DNA of 64,000 nt from CAYUMU01 sp964445985. Lineage in GTDB: Bacteria > Planctomycetota > Planctomycetia > Pirellulales > S012-138. Positions 9,870 to 20,196 of this stretch are shown here, in pieces. Every line of letters starts with the position of its first letter. Position 1 is the stretch's first letter. The position numbers and the translations under genes were made by a program. The notes under the pieces are model-generated. The model worked only from the letters and a program-made list of their open reading frames with translations. It did not search any database and had not been told where the DNA came from. The stretch is from NCBI GenBank assembly GCA_964445985.1, contig CAYUMU010000005.1:1-64000 (forward strand), read 5' to 3'.

Positions 9870-10229
9870 CTATTCAGGCGAATTCTGCAGCCGGCGGCGG
9901 AACAGCAACGGCTGGATCTTCCGCCGTTCAACTTCGGGATCGAAATAGGTTTGGCTGTAGAGAATGCGAGGGTTGCTCACATGCACGGCCCGCAGTTTGC
10001 CTTTATCTTCAAACAGGCAGACCCCGCCGCAAGGCAGCATTTGCTGGCAATAGAATCGCCAGTCGACGATCTCGTTGGGACCGCCCACGTTCACCCATAG
10101 AATCTGAGTAAACCTTCGCTGACCGTCATGGTCCATCACGGTATTCACCTCAACACAGTCAACATAGTCAACCGGCCAAGGGTCGGCGGGAAGGATCGCC
10201 AACAACAATTGAACGAACGTAGTCATCAT
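9870..10229 (-). CDS. Hypothetical protein, 119 residues
   Basis: Not assigned to a named family. The N-terminus MMTTFVQLLLAILPA is mildly hydrophobic. The rest reads as normal protein with aromatic and charged residues (RRFTQILWVNVGG, DWRFYCQQMLPCGG) and ends in a basic stretch. The Trp- and Asp-rich composition, unlike the low-complexity Arg/Pro shadow frames around it, is the main support. It stands alone, close to repeat copy B. The SD is weak. The function is unknown. Confidence 0.55.
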   Translation of the reverse strand: MMTTFVQLLLAILPADPWPVDYVDCVEVNTVMDHDGQRRFTQILWVNVGGPNEIVDWRFYCQQMLPCGGVCLFEDKGKLRAVHVSNPRILYSQTYFDPEVERRKIQPLLFRRRLQNSPE

Positions 10230-11013
10230 GGTGGCACCATCCTTAGTGTCTCGCAGGCATCTTGCCTACGCGAATGGGACCCCCCTGGTTTCACTTACGG
10301 GGGACCCGCTCGAGACAAACCAATCGGAAGAACTAAAACGTCGTCGAGGCCTAATGCAAGCCGCACGCCAAAACTGGGATCAGGCGCGCAAGTCGTTCTC
10401 ATATATGCTGAATCCACGGAAATTACGGATGCCAGAGAGTGCCGAGCCGAGGGAGGGAGACGCCAAGAAGTGTTGCAATGACTGCTCACCGATTAGGCAC
10501 TCCGGTTGCCTGGAGGACATTAACCAACGGGAAGAAGCGAGTCGCGAAAGCTGCCGGAGGCGGCCGAATGAGAGTCGCCAGACAGCACCCGCGATCGTGC
10601 AATGAGGTGAATCTTTTGGATAATCGTCAATATGGCCGGTTCAACTCAAGACCATTTTTTTTGATACCACTGCTAGCGGGCAACTCGTAGGCATGGACTG
10701 CCTCGGAGGGGCAGACTGCCTAGCATTGCCGAAGTGCCTGCTCAGGAACTAATCAGATCAATCGCCTCTCATTCAAACGGCGGCTGCTTTTAACCCGTCA
10801 ATGTGTCGCCAGTGGACTCCGGCTGTCGTGCTGGCAGGACATTTTGCGCACGCGCTCCTTTAACCATTCGCTGTTGATGTCCCACGATTCGCCAATCCGC
10901 TAAACTTCGCCGTTTGCCAGTCTGGTAGCAAAGCCTTCGTCCGAAGGTTAGTCTTGGAGTCGGAGACCTGCCCGCAATCTTGCCAACCGCCTGCTTGCCG
11001 CGCCTGCCAACTC
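10230..11013. other. Intergenic region, 784 bp, no supported gene
   Basis: Short frames exist on both strands (for example 10228-10605 on +) but their translations lack protein-like composition and have no convincing ribosome site. It is less GC-rich in places (10600-10680) and presumably holds promoters for the divergent genes. I found no repeat, RNA gene or convincing promoter. Confidence 0.5.
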
Positions 11014-14000
11014 ATGAGGAACTTCGCTGTGACGTCACGCATTTTTCAATCCACCGCGGCGGCATGCCTGCTGGGGCTGTTTTGCTGTGGGACCGGCCTC
11101 GGACGCCAGGCCCGGGCCGCGGAGCCGCCGCAAGCGGACGAACCTCGCCAGGCCGCTGGTCCGCTCTCGCCGGCCGATTCGTTAGCGACCGTGCGGATTG
11201 CCGGCGGCCTGCGCATGGAACTGGTGGCGGCCGAGCCCGACGTGATCGACCCCGTGGCCGTGCGGTTCGACGAACAGGGCCGCATGTGGGTGGTCGAAAT
11301 GCGCGACTACCCTCACGGACCCGCCGAGGGGGAGCCGGGCCAATCGCGCGTTCGCATTCTCACCGACCCCGACGGCGATGGCCGCTACACGCTCCATAGC
11401 ACCTTCGCCGACAAGCTTACCTTCGCCACCGGCGTGCAACCTTGGCGGGGAGGCGCCTTTGTCACCCTGGCAGGGCAGGTTGCCTACTTCCCCGATGCCA
11501 ATGGCGACGGCGTCGCCGAAACGCCCATCCCCTGGTTCACTGGCTTTGCCCAAGAGAATTCTCAGCTGCGCGCCAACCATCCGCGGTTTGGTCTCGATAA
11601 CCAAATCTATGTCGCCAACGGGCTGCGCGGCGGCACGGTTGTCGATGCCCGTGATAGCAAGGCCGAGCCCACCAACATCAGCGGCATGGACTTCCGCTTC
11701 AACCCCGTCACCGGCCAGCACGCGGCAACCACGGGAGCAGGCCAGTTTGGATTGTGCTTCGACGACTACGGCAATCGCTTCGTCTGCACCAATCGCAATC
11801 CGCTCAAACACATTGTGCTGCCCGACGAGGTATTGCGGCGCAACTCGGCCCTGGCGGCGCCCTCCGGCGTGCACGATGTGGCCCCCTTTGGCGAAGACTC
11901 GCGGCTTTACCCCATCAGCAGGGCGTGGACCACTTCCAACCTGCACGCTGGCCAGTTCACGGCCGCCTGCGGCGTGGCGATCTACCGCGGCGACGCCCTG
12001 CCGTCCGAGTTTCACGGCAATGGCTTCACCTGCGATCCCACAGGCAACCTGGTCCATCGCGAGATCATCAAGCCTGCCGGCGGCACGTTTACTTCGCAAC
12101 CCGCCCACCAGGGCGTGGAGTTTTTGGCTTCCACCGACGAGTGGTTCCGGCCGGTGAACCTGGAAACCGGCCCCGACGGCGCCCTCTACCTGGTGGATAT
12201 GTATCGGGCCGTGATCGAGCATCCGCAGTTCATGCCGGCCGAACTCAAGGAACGCCCCGACCTGCGTTACGGCGACGACCGGGGGCGAATCTACCGGATT
12301 GTGGCCGATCCGCCCCAGGGCAAGGCATCGTTGGCCGTGGACCACCCGACCAATCTGGCGAAGCTCACCAACGATCAACTCTTAAAGCAGCTAGCTCATC
12401 CCAACGCCTGGCAACGGGAAACAGTGGCGCGATTGATTTACGAACGCCAGACCCTCGATTTCAACGCCGGCCTGGAAAACCTGGTGAAGAGCTCGCCGGC
12501 GCCGCTGGCGCGAATCCATGCCCTGTGGATTCTCCAAGGGCTGAAAAGCCTGCCAGAGGAATTGCTCCTGCGAGCCCTGCGAGACGGCGACGCTCATGTG
12601 CGCGAACAGGCCGTGATCCTGGCTGCTGGGCGACTGGAAAGCTCGACCCTTCGTTCGGCCGTGATGCGATTGCACCGCGATCCCGATGCCAAGGTTCGCT
12701 TCCAGGTGGCCCTGGCCCTGGGCAACACCTCAGGCCTCGCAGTTGTCTCGTCCTTGAGAGCCATCGCGCTGGCCGGCGCCGACGATCCCTGGACCCGGCT
12801 GGCGGTGGCCACGGCGGTGCCTCCCAGCGACCACCCGGCCGCGGAAGCCGCGGGCGCCGAGGCCTTGCTGCGCGAAGTGCTCGCGCACCTGGGGGCTCCC
12901 CGGCCCGGGAGCCTGACCGCCGGCCAACAAGAACTCGTGGCCCAACTCACCACGCTCGCGGGAGCGGCGTCCAAAGAGGCTCGCCAGGCCGCGCTAGCCC
13001 GAGTGATGACGCTCGATGCCTCGGACGAGGCGGCCGGCCGGTTGCAATTTCGTTTGGTGCGTAACTGGCTCGAAGCGGCCCGGCGGCAAGATCGCAACAT
13101 TCGCCTCAGCAAAAGCCTGGTGCCCGGCCAGGAAGCGGCCTTGAACAGTTTACTGGCCAAGGCCGAAGTTGTCGCCGCCGACGCCCAGCGCGAGCCGGCA
13201 GAACGAATCGAGGCGATCAGCCTGCTTGGTTTTGCCGCCGCTGAGCAGGGCCTGTCGCAATTGGCCCAGCGGGAAAGCAACCAGAGTGTCCGCGCCGCGG
13301 CCCTGGCCGCATTTGCCCGCACGGGCTCGTTGGAAACCTGGCAGGTCATCCTCAAGCGATTCGCCGGCGAGCCGCCTAGCGTTCGCCGCTCCATTCTCGA
13401 TGCGGCGCTCAGCCGCGCCGAACTGACCGTGGCCCTGCTCGACGCGATCGAATCGAAGTGGGTGCGCCCCACCGAACTCGACCCCACCCGCAGTGGCCGG
13501 TTGCTGCGGCACGGCAATGCCGAGATTCGCGATCGGGCCACCAAGTTGCTCGCGGCATCGATTCCCGCCGATCGCCAGCAGGTGTTGGCCGACTATCAAC
13601 AGGTGTTGGAAATGACCGCCGACCCCGCGCGGGGCAAGAAGGTATTTGGCGAACGGTGCGCCGTGTGCCATCGCATTGGCGAAATTGGCGTGAACGTGGC
13701 CCCCGATATTTCGGACTCGCGCACCAAAACGCCCATTCAAATTCTTACGGATATTCTGCAACCCAATCGGGCCATCGACAGCAACTACATCAGCTACACC
13801 ATCGTCACGACCGACGGCCGCGCCCTCACCGGCATCATCGCCGCCGAAACGGGGGGCAGCGTCACCATCCGGCAGCCGGAAAATAAGACCGTCACGCTCA
13901 CCCGAGGCGAGATCGAAGAAATGCAATCGAGCGGCGTTTCGCTGATGCCCGAGGGGCTGGAGAAAACCATCAATCACCAGCAAATGGCCGACCTGGTCGC

Positions 14001-14076
14001 CTTCATCAAAAGCTGGCGCTACCTGGACGGCCGCACGCCGCTGGGGAACAATGAACGCCGGATCGAGCCGCAATAG
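11014..14076 (+). CDS. PVC-type haem-binding CxxCH protein with dehydrogenase-like propeller
   Basis: 1020 residues, exported: the signal peptide MRNFAVTSRIFQSTAAACLL is followed by a hydrophobic core and cleavage after ARA. An N-terminal beta-propeller resembling PQQ/glucose-sorbosone dehydrogenases spans about 40-450 (FDEQGRMWVVEMRDYP, NLETGPDGALYLVDMYR). HEAT-like helical repeats fill about 460-830. A C-terminal cytochrome c domain carries the haem motif CAVCH near residue 882, with a downstream Met ligand candidate in SLMPEGLEK. The family is abundant in planctomycetes and thought to oxidise sugars or related substrates in the periplasm. ATG 11014 is preferred to TTG 10954 because the signal peptide then starts cleanly. 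The substrate cannot be told. Confidence 0.9.
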   Translation: MRNFAVTSRIFQSTAAACLLGLFCCGTGLGRQARAAEPPQADEPRQAAGPLSPADSLATVRIAGGLRMELVAAEPDVIDPVAVRFDEQGRMWVVEMRDYPHGPAEGEPGQSRVRILTDPDGDGRYTLHSTFADKLTFATGVQPWRGGAFVTLAGQVAYFPDANGDGVAETPIPWFTGFAQENSQLRANHPRFGLDNQIYVANGLRGGTVVDARDSKAEPTNISGMDFRFNPVTGQHAATTGAGQFGLCFDDYGNRFVCTNRNPLKHIVLPDEVLRRNSALAAPSGVHDVAPFGEDSRLYPISRAWTTSNLHAGQFTAACGVAIYRGDALPSEFHGNGFTCDPTGNLVHREIIKPAGGTFTSQPAHQGVEFLASTDEWFRPVNLETGPDGALYLVDMYRAVIEHPQFMPAELKERPDLRYGDDRGRIYRIVADPPQGKASLAVDHPTNLAKLTNDQLLKQLAHPNAWQRETVARLIYERQTLDFNAGLENLVKSSPAPLARIHALWILQGLKSLPEELLLRALRDGDAHVREQAVILAAGRLESSTLRSAVMRLHRDPDAKVRFQVALALGNTSGLAVVSSLRAIALAGADDPWTRLAVATAVPPSDHPAAEAAGAEALLREVLAHLGAPRPGSLTAGQQELVAQLTTLAGAASKEARQAALARVMTLDASDEAAGRLQFRLVRNWLEAARRQDRNIRLSKSLVPGQEAALNSLLAKAEVVAADAQREPAERIEAISLLGFAAAEQGLSQLAQRESNQSVRAAALAAFARTGSLETWQVILKRFAGEPPSVRRSILDAALSRAELTVALLDAIESKWVRPTELDPTRSGRLLRHGNAEIRDRATKLLAASIPADRQQVLADYQQVLEMTADPARGKKVFGERCAVCHRIGEIGVNVAPDISDSRTKTPIQILTDILQPNRAIDSNYISYTIVTTDGRALTGIIAAETGGSVTIRQPENKTVTLTRGEIEEMQSSGVSLMPEGLEKTINHQQMADLVAFIKSWRYLDGRTPLGNNERRIEPQ

Positions 14077-14152
14077 CGGTTGCCGTTGCTTCCCTACCGC
14101 CCTGTTTGGCCGCAAGCGAGTGGAGCATTCTTAGGACGAGGGAACCCGCGTC

Positions 14153-14920
14153 TTAAGTCAGGTCGCGGTACTCGCGCCGCGAGAAGACCACCGCCGCCAG
14201 CAGCAGGCTGCCAATCGCAATGGCGCCCAGCGACCAGGCCGCCGTGGAAACGGCCAGCGATTCAAACACCGTGGGCTCCGGCAGCACCGACCGACCCACT
14301 TCGCGGTACATCATCGAACGGCCGTAAAAGCTGATCGCCACCCGTTTGATCACGCCCGGCATGTTGCCCAACAGGGCTTCCATAAACAGGGCATAAACCA
14401 GGGCCGTGATCGTGGCGTGCCGAAACATCACGGCAAACAGGTGAAACAACGACACGTAGGCCACGGTCATCAAGAACACCGCTGGCAAATACAGGCGGAA
14501 GGCGCCATCGGCCGCCGACCCTGCCAGCCGGCAGTAGATATAGAAACTGCCGATAATCAGGGCCAGCACCAGCGGCAGCGTGGCCGACCATTTGGCAAAC
14601 AGAATCAGCCACCGAGGGATGGGCCGCACCAGTAAGAACAATAGCGTGCGGTCTTCGCGATCGCCGCCAATGCTGGTGGTGGCAAATGCCAAGGCGCATA
14701 TCGGCAGCAAGAACAGCGTGAACAGCTGAATCACGAACACGTCGCTAAATCTTCCGAAGGCGTCCACGGCGGACAACCGGCCGATGGACTTCCCCCGCTG
14801 CTGCACGATGAACAGGCCGGCGCCCACCAGCGGAAACATCACCATAAAGGTGTTCAAGGACCAGAACAGCCGGCGGAACGACAGCCACACCAGGGTGGTC
14901 CAGGCACGAAACAACTTCAT
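14153..14920 (-). CDS. ABC-2-type transporter permease
   Basis: 255 residues with about six hydrophobic segments (for example LFTLFLLPICALAFA, PLVLALIIGSFYIY, ALFMEALLGNMPGV near a loop, and a final LGAIAIGSLLLAAVVF). A conserved-looking GGDREDRTL loop follows TM2, as in ABC-2 permeases. Its start overlaps the stop of the upstream ATPase gene by 4 bp (ATGA), so the two are translationally coupled and form one exporter. The substrate is unknown. Confidence 0.88.
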   Translation of the reverse strand: MKLFRAWTTLVWLSFRRLFWSLNTFMVMFPLVGAGLFIVQQRGKSIGRLSAVDAFGRFSDVFVIQLFTLFLLPICALAFATTSIGGDREDRTLLFLLVRPIPRWLILFAKWSATLPLVLALIIGSFYIYCRLAGSAADGAFRLYLPAVFLMTVAYVSLFHLFAVMFRHATITALVYALFMEALLGNMPGVIKRVAISFYGRSMMYREVGRSVLPEPTVFESLAVSTAAWSLGAIAIGSLLLAAVVFSRREYRDLT

Positions 14921-15834
14921 GATCCCCGCGGCTCCAAGTAGGCAAATACGGCGTCGGCGCCGGCATCCAACGTTTCCAGCCGCGTGATTGCGAGGCCCGA
15001 GCCCACCACCACCTGGTTGAAATTCTGAAAGAACCTCGCGGGGTTCTTCACCCGGGCCGTGACCGTGTCGTTGCGCAGGTCGACCGAAGTCACTTCTTCC
15101 ATGCCAATCAGCAAGGCCGCCAGTCGCCGCGGGTCGTTCCCTTCCAGCCCCACGGTCAGTGGCTCGTCGGACAGCATCGTGCGAATCTCGGCCAAGGTGC
15201 CCGAGGCCAGCACGCGTCCGCGGGCGATCATCAAGATGGAATCGGCCAGGTCTTCAATTTCGGCCAGCAAGTGGGTCGAAACCATCACGCACTTGCCGTC
15301 GGCGGCCAGCTCGCGCAGCAACTGATGGATTTCGCGGCGCCCGCCCGGATCGATCCCCGTCAGAGGTTCGTCGAGCAGGTAAATTGGCGGCGAGTTGACC
15401 ATGGCCTGGGCCAGCTTGATGCGTTGCCGCATGCCGTGGCTGTAGCCGGCAAGCTTGCGGTGCGCGCGATCCGTCATCCGCACCCGTTCCAGTGCCTCTT
15501 CGGTACGCTCCCGCGACTCGCGGCGCGAGTAGCCATAGAGCCGGGTCATCGCATACACGAACTCCCGCCCGCTCATTTCCTCATAAAAGCTGTTGATGTC
15601 GGGGCAATAGCCGATATCGCGTTTGGCGCGAGAACTCCAGGCCGAGTGCTCTCCAATCAGCACCCGCCCCAGCGTGGGCCGCAGCTGCCCGCTGGCCAGC
15701 TTCATGAGCGTGCTTTTCCCCGCCCCGTTCGACCCAAACAGGGCCGTAATGCCAGGCCCCAGCCGGAAGCTGACATCGTTCACGCCAATCACGGCGCCGT
15801 AAAACTTGGTGACTTGTTCGAAGGTGAGGTACAT
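14917..15834 (-). CDS. ABC transporter ATP-binding protein
   Basis: 305 residues. Walker A is GSNGAGKST, followed by a Q-loop region, an ABC signature close to YSHGMRQRIKLAQAM, Walker B IYLLDEPLTGIDPGG and the H-loop VSTHLL. The C-terminal 80 residues resemble the regulatory extension of ABC-2 ATPases. ATG 15834 (MYLTFEQVTKFYG) is chosen because the upstream extension to 15927 has no family likeness. It is first in a two-gene unit with the permease. Confidence 0.92.
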   Translation of the reverse strand: MYLTFEQVTKFYGAVIGVNDVSFRLGPGITALFGSNGAGKSTLMKLASGQLRPTLGRVLIGEHSAWSSRAKRDIGYCPDINSFYEEMSGREFVYAMTRLYGYSRRESRERTEEALERVRMTDRAHRKLAGYSHGMRQRIKLAQAMVNSPPIYLLDEPLTGIDPGGRREIHQLLRELAADGKCVMVSTHLLAEIEDLADSILMIARGRVLASGTLAEIRTMLSDEPLTVGLEGNDPRRLAALLIGMEEVTSVDLRNDTVTARVKNPARFFQNFNQVVVGSGLAITRLETLDAGADAVFAYLEPRGS

Positions 15835-16073
15835 GGGAAATAGCTTACCAGATGGCCGGCGGCCCACGTAGGGCCAGCCTTGCCAAGGCTGCCCTTGAAC
15901 CGGAAATAGAACCACGCCGCCAGCCACTTTCGCAAGCAGACGGCGCGGCGAAGTCTTTCAAGAGGCCAAGCAGTTTTTCCCGCCACGCGATTCGCTGCCA
16001 AGTCAAACGGCCCATGACAGCGCGGCTTCGCTGCCGCGTGCCGGCGATCAGGCCGCGGTCGGCGACCGGCAAC

Positions 16074-17744
16074 CTACATCACCGCGAAGTAGTTTTCGAC
16101 CGCGAAGTCGAACATCTCTCGCGACATGCTGGGCGATTTGCCCATGTAGTGGCAGTAGTTCACGATTTGCAGCAGCAAGTCGCGGGGTTGGCAACAGCGG
16201 AACGGGCGGCGAACGGCCAGGTAATGGTTTTCGATCAGGTGGTCGACGGCGTCCTGGTCCCACTCGATCTTCATCTTTTCGGCGATTAGCTTGAGCAGGG
16301 CCCGATACTCTTCTTCGCTGGGGTCTTTGACTTCCACCTTGTAGGGAATACGTCGAAGGAACGCGTCGTCCACCAATTGCTTGGGCTCGAGGTTGGTGGA
16401 AAAGATGATCAACTGGTCGAACGGCACCTGAATTTTCTTGCCGTTGGGCAGGTTGAGAAAGTCGTAGCGCTTTTCGAGCGGCACGATCCAGCGATTCAGC
16501 AACTGGTCGGTGCTCATCTTCTGGCGGCCGAAGTCGTCGATGACCAGGGTGCCGCAGTTGCTCTTCAGTTGCAGCGGCGCCTCGCAGACCCGGGTGGAGG
16601 TATTGAGGGTCACTTCGAGATTGTCCATCGTGAGCTCGCCGCCGACCACGATCGTGGGGCGTTTGATCCGTACCCAGCGCTTGTCGATGCGGCTATCTTG
16701 CCAGAGCGCGTCGCTGGGCCTCAGCGGCGCCTCTTCGTGCACGCTGGGGTCGAACATCCGCATGATTTCGCCATCGATACCGATGGCGCGCGGAATCCAA
16801 ACCAGCGTGCCAAACGCCGCGGTGACACGTTCGGCAATGCTCGTCTTGCCATTGCCAGGAGCGCCAAACAAGAACAAGCCCCGGCCGGAGTTGACCGCCG
16901 GCCCCAGGCGTTCCAACATTTTTTGGTTGATCAGCAGATCGCTGAAAGCGCGACTGAGGTCTTCGCCCGTGGGGTGCTGGTGGGCGATGGATTGAGCGCC
17001 CACGCTGCGAATGTATTCGTCCAGCGAAACGGGCACCGAGCCAAAGTACGTGCAGTGGTCCAGGTGGCGCCGAGCCCGCTCGCGACCCACGTCGGTTAGC
17101 TGGTAGACGTAATCGTTCATGGGCGCCGAGCCGTAGTACACCACCAGTTGGTCGTTCTTCAGGCGGGCTAGCAGTTCGTCGATCAGCTTGAAGGGCATCT
17201 TGCACTGCTCGGCCACGGCCCGCCCCGTGGCGGTGCCCACCGCCAGCAGGTACTTGAGCATCAGCGATTCGACCTGACCTTCGGTGATTTGGGCCGAAGC
17301 AAACGACTCGGGTTCGATTGGCACATAGCCGGTGGTGACTTCGTCGGCGCTAACGCTAGCAGACTCGCTGCCCGAGGCTCGACGGGATTGCGGAGCGGTA
17401 TTATGGGGCGGCGGCTCGGGACGCGGCGGCAAGCTGTCTTGCTCGGCCTGTTCGGCGACCTCGGGCTCGGCGGTGGGCGATTGCGGGTCGGAGGTGAGTT
17501 CCGAGATTCGCCGTAGCAGTTCGTTGAGCCGACTATCCTGGCGAGGCTCCGCTTCGGAACGCGCCGATGGCGGAGGCTCCGGCGCTACCGCCTGGCGCAC
17601 CCGGCCGACCGGAATGGAGCTGGCAGGCGGCGAGGAAGCCGCCGACTCGGTATCCCGGCGCGCAGCGGGAGCGTCGCTGCCCGATTTGAGCAAGCCTAGG
17701 CTGGCAAGACGCTGAAACAATTCATCAGGGGCATCAGCTGCCAT
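16074..17744 (-). CDS. AAA+ ATPase with disordered N-terminus and winged-helix-like region
   Basis: 556 residues. Residues 1-135 are Pro/Ser/Glu-rich and probably disordered. Residues 150-235 look like a small helical or winged-helix module. The AAA+ core has Walker A GAPGNGKTS (about 293-301), Walker B TLVIDDFG (about 399-406), sensor 1 LIIFSTNL (about 445-452) and arginine pair DAFLRRIPYKVEV (about 460-472). The last part (RRPFRCCQPRDLLLQIVNYC) looks like an AAA lid. The architecture resembles planctomycete stand-alone AAA ATPases; the substrate is unknown and no von Willebrand partner is adjacent. The gene is monocistronic in this window. Confidence 0.85.
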   Translation of the reverse strand: MAADAPDELFQRLASLGLLKSGSDAPAARRDTESAASSPPASSIPVGRVRQAVAPEPPPSARSEAEPRQDSRLNELLRRISELTSDPQSPTAEPEVAEQAEQDSLPPRPEPPPHNTAPQSRRASGSESASVSADEVTTGYVPIEPESFASAQITEGQVESLMLKYLLAVGTATGRAVAEQCKMPFKLIDELLARLKNDQLVVYYGSAPMNDYVYQLTDVGRERARRHLDHCTYFGSVPVSLDEYIRSVGAQSIAHQHPTGEDLSRAFSDLLINQKMLERLGPAVNSGRGLFLFGAPGNGKTSIAERVTAAFGTLVWIPRAIGIDGEIMRMFDPSVHEEAPLRPSDALWQDSRIDKRWVRIKRPTIVVGGELTMDNLEVTLNTSTRVCEAPLQLKSNCGTLVIDDFGRQKMSTDQLLNRWIVPLEKRYDFLNLPNGKKIQVPFDQLIIFSTNLEPKQLVDDAFLRRIPYKVEVKDPSEEEYRALLKLIAEKMKIEWDQDAVDHLIENHYLAVRRPFRCCQPRDLLLQIVNYCHYMGKSPSMSREMFDFAVENYFAVM

Positions 17745-18388
17745 CGCGCATTCCCGCTAGCGGTCGAGCGTGGAAATTGGGGTGAGGTCGGCCGGCAGAA
17801 CCCGGCACTCGTTCGCGTTCTACAAGGGGGGGGACGGGGGCAGGCGTCAGACGGTCTATCACTGGCACGCACTCGGCCGGTCGAAGCAGTGGATGCGAGT
17901 CTGACGGGTGGCCCGGAAACCAAAACCCTGTCGAACCCTACGTCTGGAACAATGCGCGGTCAAATGCGAGCGACGGGGGCACCGGCGCCGCGTCCGGGCG
18001 CGCCGTTTCTGGCCGATGGGCGGCTCCGCGAGCGCATCGATAAGGGGCGGAGTTCCTGCCGCTTGATGGCGGAAAGTTCTTTGCAGCTTGCAGAGATGTT
18101 AACGAACAAGAAACTAGCCGGCGCTCCGCGCCACCGGTTGGCGACCTTTTGCGGGCGGAAGAGAGCCCGCCGCCATCGGCGACAGCAGTGCCAACGTCCG
18201 CAAAGTTTAACTAACCCCTACGGTGCCCCGCGCGCTACGATCGTCACGCAAGGAATGACCCTCAATTCCGTTAGGGCTTTACTTTCTGGTTCAACTGGTC
18301 TGTCAAACAGGACCGATACTATCGTCACATGGAGGCATGTTCCGTCCAGCGGGATGGAACCGTTAACGACGATTTTCCTGGGGGGAAA
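17745..18388. other. Divergent intergenic region, 644 bp
   Basis: It separates the AAA gene (-) from the BBP7-like gene (+) and must hold both promoters. No supported coding frame, tRNA or repeat was found. A G-run and A-rich stretch at 18381-18389 is the ribosome site of the downstream gene. Confidence 0.5.
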
Positions 18389-19648
18389 ATGATGCGCACT
18401 CGCATTGCGTGCACGGTGATGGTCTGGCTGGCCAGCACCTCAATCGGTCTGGCCGAATGGTCAGAAAACCAAGATTTGTCGTACATGGTAGGCGATGCCC
18501 AGTTCTTCGCGCCGCGAGATCTGAGCACCTTCGATGAAAAGCCGTACGCCAACGAAGGGTTGTACTTTACGGCGCACTTGTTGAACTATCAGGTGACCTC
18601 GCCGCAAAGGGTAACCATCGGCAACGTCGATGCCGTTGGGCAGCCGGCCTTCTTTGGCCCCGAGGGCCTTGTTTGGGAAAACCTGATGGAGTTTCGGGCT
18701 CAAGACAACTCGATCGACACCAGCGGTTTTCGCGATGATCGGCAAACCGGCCAGGAGTACTCCGTGGGGTACATGGAGGACGACGCCGGTTGGAGCGTCC
18801 GCGGGTTCGAAATGCACGGCACGCGCCAGCAGATTCGCACGACCGACGCCATGGTCGCTTTCTCCGATCCAGCCGGCTTGCTGAGCCTGGACTACAATCT
18901 CAGCCGAGCAATCCTACCGCCGCCAACCGAGCCGCCTTTTCGGCGATTCGTGGGGCAATTCACATTTCCCTTGGGCGTGATGTTCGAGGAAATGAACGCG
19001 GATTTGCGGACCCGGTTCTATAGCGTGGAAGCCAACTATGTGCTTCGCCACCGCGGGCATTTCGGCGGCTACTGCGAATGGTCGTTCGGCCCGCGCCTGT
19101 TCATGTTCGAGGAATCGTTCGGCGTGCGAGGATACGGTGGTATTCTCGACGACAGCATGTGGTACACCGACGCGCACAACTACTGCGTGGGACCCCAAAT
19201 CGGCTATCGCTGGTTCAAACGCAGCGGGTCGTGGCAGTACAATATTGAAGCTCGCGGCACCGCGGCCTTGAACTGGCACGAAACCCGGCAACAAACGCAC
19301 CTGGCATCCGCGGGTTCAACGCAGCCGTTCCTGTTGATCGAACCGTTCTTTCCTGAGCTTACCGTCTTTCCCTTCGATCAGAGTCTGGGTGTGCTGGAAA
19401 GCCGGAGCAACGATCGTTACCGAAGCATGCGGTTCTCTCCGATCGGGGAACTCAAGTTCAGCGCCTCGTACATTCTGACCCGCAAATGCTCGGTCAGCGT
19501 CGGGTACGACTTGCTGTGCGTGGGCGGGCTTTCGCGTCCGACCAACATGGTTCGGTACGAGTTCCCGCGCATGGGCATTGAACGCGACGCCCGTCCTGAC
19601 ATGATGTTTGCCCACGGTTTGAACCTGGCGATCGAGTTTAACCACTAA
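18389..19648 (+). CDS. BBP7-like outer-membrane beta-barrel protein
   Basis: 419 residues with signal peptide MMRTRIACTVMVWLASTSIG and cleavage after GLA. The mature part alternates polar and aromatic residues in short strands with turns (SVEANYVLRHRGHFGGYCEW, FSASYILTRKCSVSVGYDLL) and ends in a strand closing with NLAIEFNH, as expected of a beta barrel. The pattern fits the planctomycete BBP7 family. The start (18389 or 18392) is set by a G-rich SD at 18380-18385; the longer frame from 18329 would bury the signal peptide. It probably sits in the outer membrane; the ligand is unknown. Confidence 0.75.
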   Translation: MMRTRIACTVMVWLASTSIGLAEWSENQDLSYMVGDAQFFAPRDLSTFDEKPYANEGLYFTAHLLNYQVTSPQRVTIGNVDAVGQPAFFGPEGLVWENLMEFRAQDNSIDTSGFRDDRQTGQEYSVGYMEDDAGWSVRGFEMHGTRQQIRTTDAMVAFSDPAGLLSLDYNLSRAILPPPTEPPFRRFVGQFTFPLGVMFEEMNADLRTRFYSVEANYVLRHRGHFGGYCEWSFGPRLFMFEESFGVRGYGGILDDSMWYTDAHNYCVGPQIGYRWFKRSGSWQYNIEARGTAALNWHETRQQTHLASAGSTQPFLLIEPFFPELTVFPFDQSLGVLESRSNDRYRSMRFSPIGELKFSASYILTRKCSVSVGYDLLCVGGLSRPTNMVRYEFPRMGIERDARPDMMFAHGLNLAIEFNH

Positions 19649-20196
19649 ACTCCCTTGCCAACCAAGATCGGCAACTGCCTTGCTGGCCAGTGGCTGGGCT
19701 GCTTCAAACCCACGGAAGCCAGCCCTACCCGCCCCTGGCGAAGCAGGCATGTTTGCCGCGGAACGACGGCTCGCACAGCCAGCACCCGCACGCTCCTTCG
19801 CGAACAGATGCGTGCGTGCGGGGAGCCGTGATCCCCAGGAAGCAATCAGGGGCCTGAACGGAATAGCTCCGTCAGGCCCCGATTGCGTTCTGATGCATTA
19901 GCGGGCTGTTTCAACTCTCGCCAGGTGCGTCTACTGAATGAGCTTCAGGACGGACCTGACAGAGCGCTTGACCTGGGATCGAACGAAACCGTCCACCCGC
20001 AAGCGCGAGGACGGCATCTTTGGCCCTGATCCTCCGCCACGGGCAAAGCGACTTCATCTTTCCAGTTGCTTCAGCCATTGGCCTTTCTCTCGCAGCTTGC
20101 GGACGATCCGCAGGCAACCTTAAGCGGCGAGAAAAACACTTTAGCACGTGCTCCGCATGGCTAAACTTACCTCAAGCGAAGTGAGGTTCGCGCGGC
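19649..20196. other. Intergenic region, 548 bp
   Basis: Apart from the hairpin at 19842-19886 I see no feature. The short frames here read as Arg/Pro-rich shadow translation. Confidence 0.45.
19842..19886. terminator. Candidate transcription terminator hairpin
   Basis: GCAATCAGGGGCCTGAACGG (19842-19861) pairs with CCGTCAGGCCCCGATTGC (19869-19886), a long GC-rich stem about 195 bp after the BBP7-like gene. No T-run follows, so termination is inferred from the stem alone. Confidence 0.4.

Noticed and set aside
10228..10605. Plus-strand frame of 125 codons as a gene
   Set aside because: Composition is unlike a folded protein, there is no ribosome site, and its start overlaps the start of the opposite-strand gene.
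19842..19886. Hairpin as a structured RNA gene
   Set aside because: A single stem with no conserved loops; terminator or repeat is the simpler reading.
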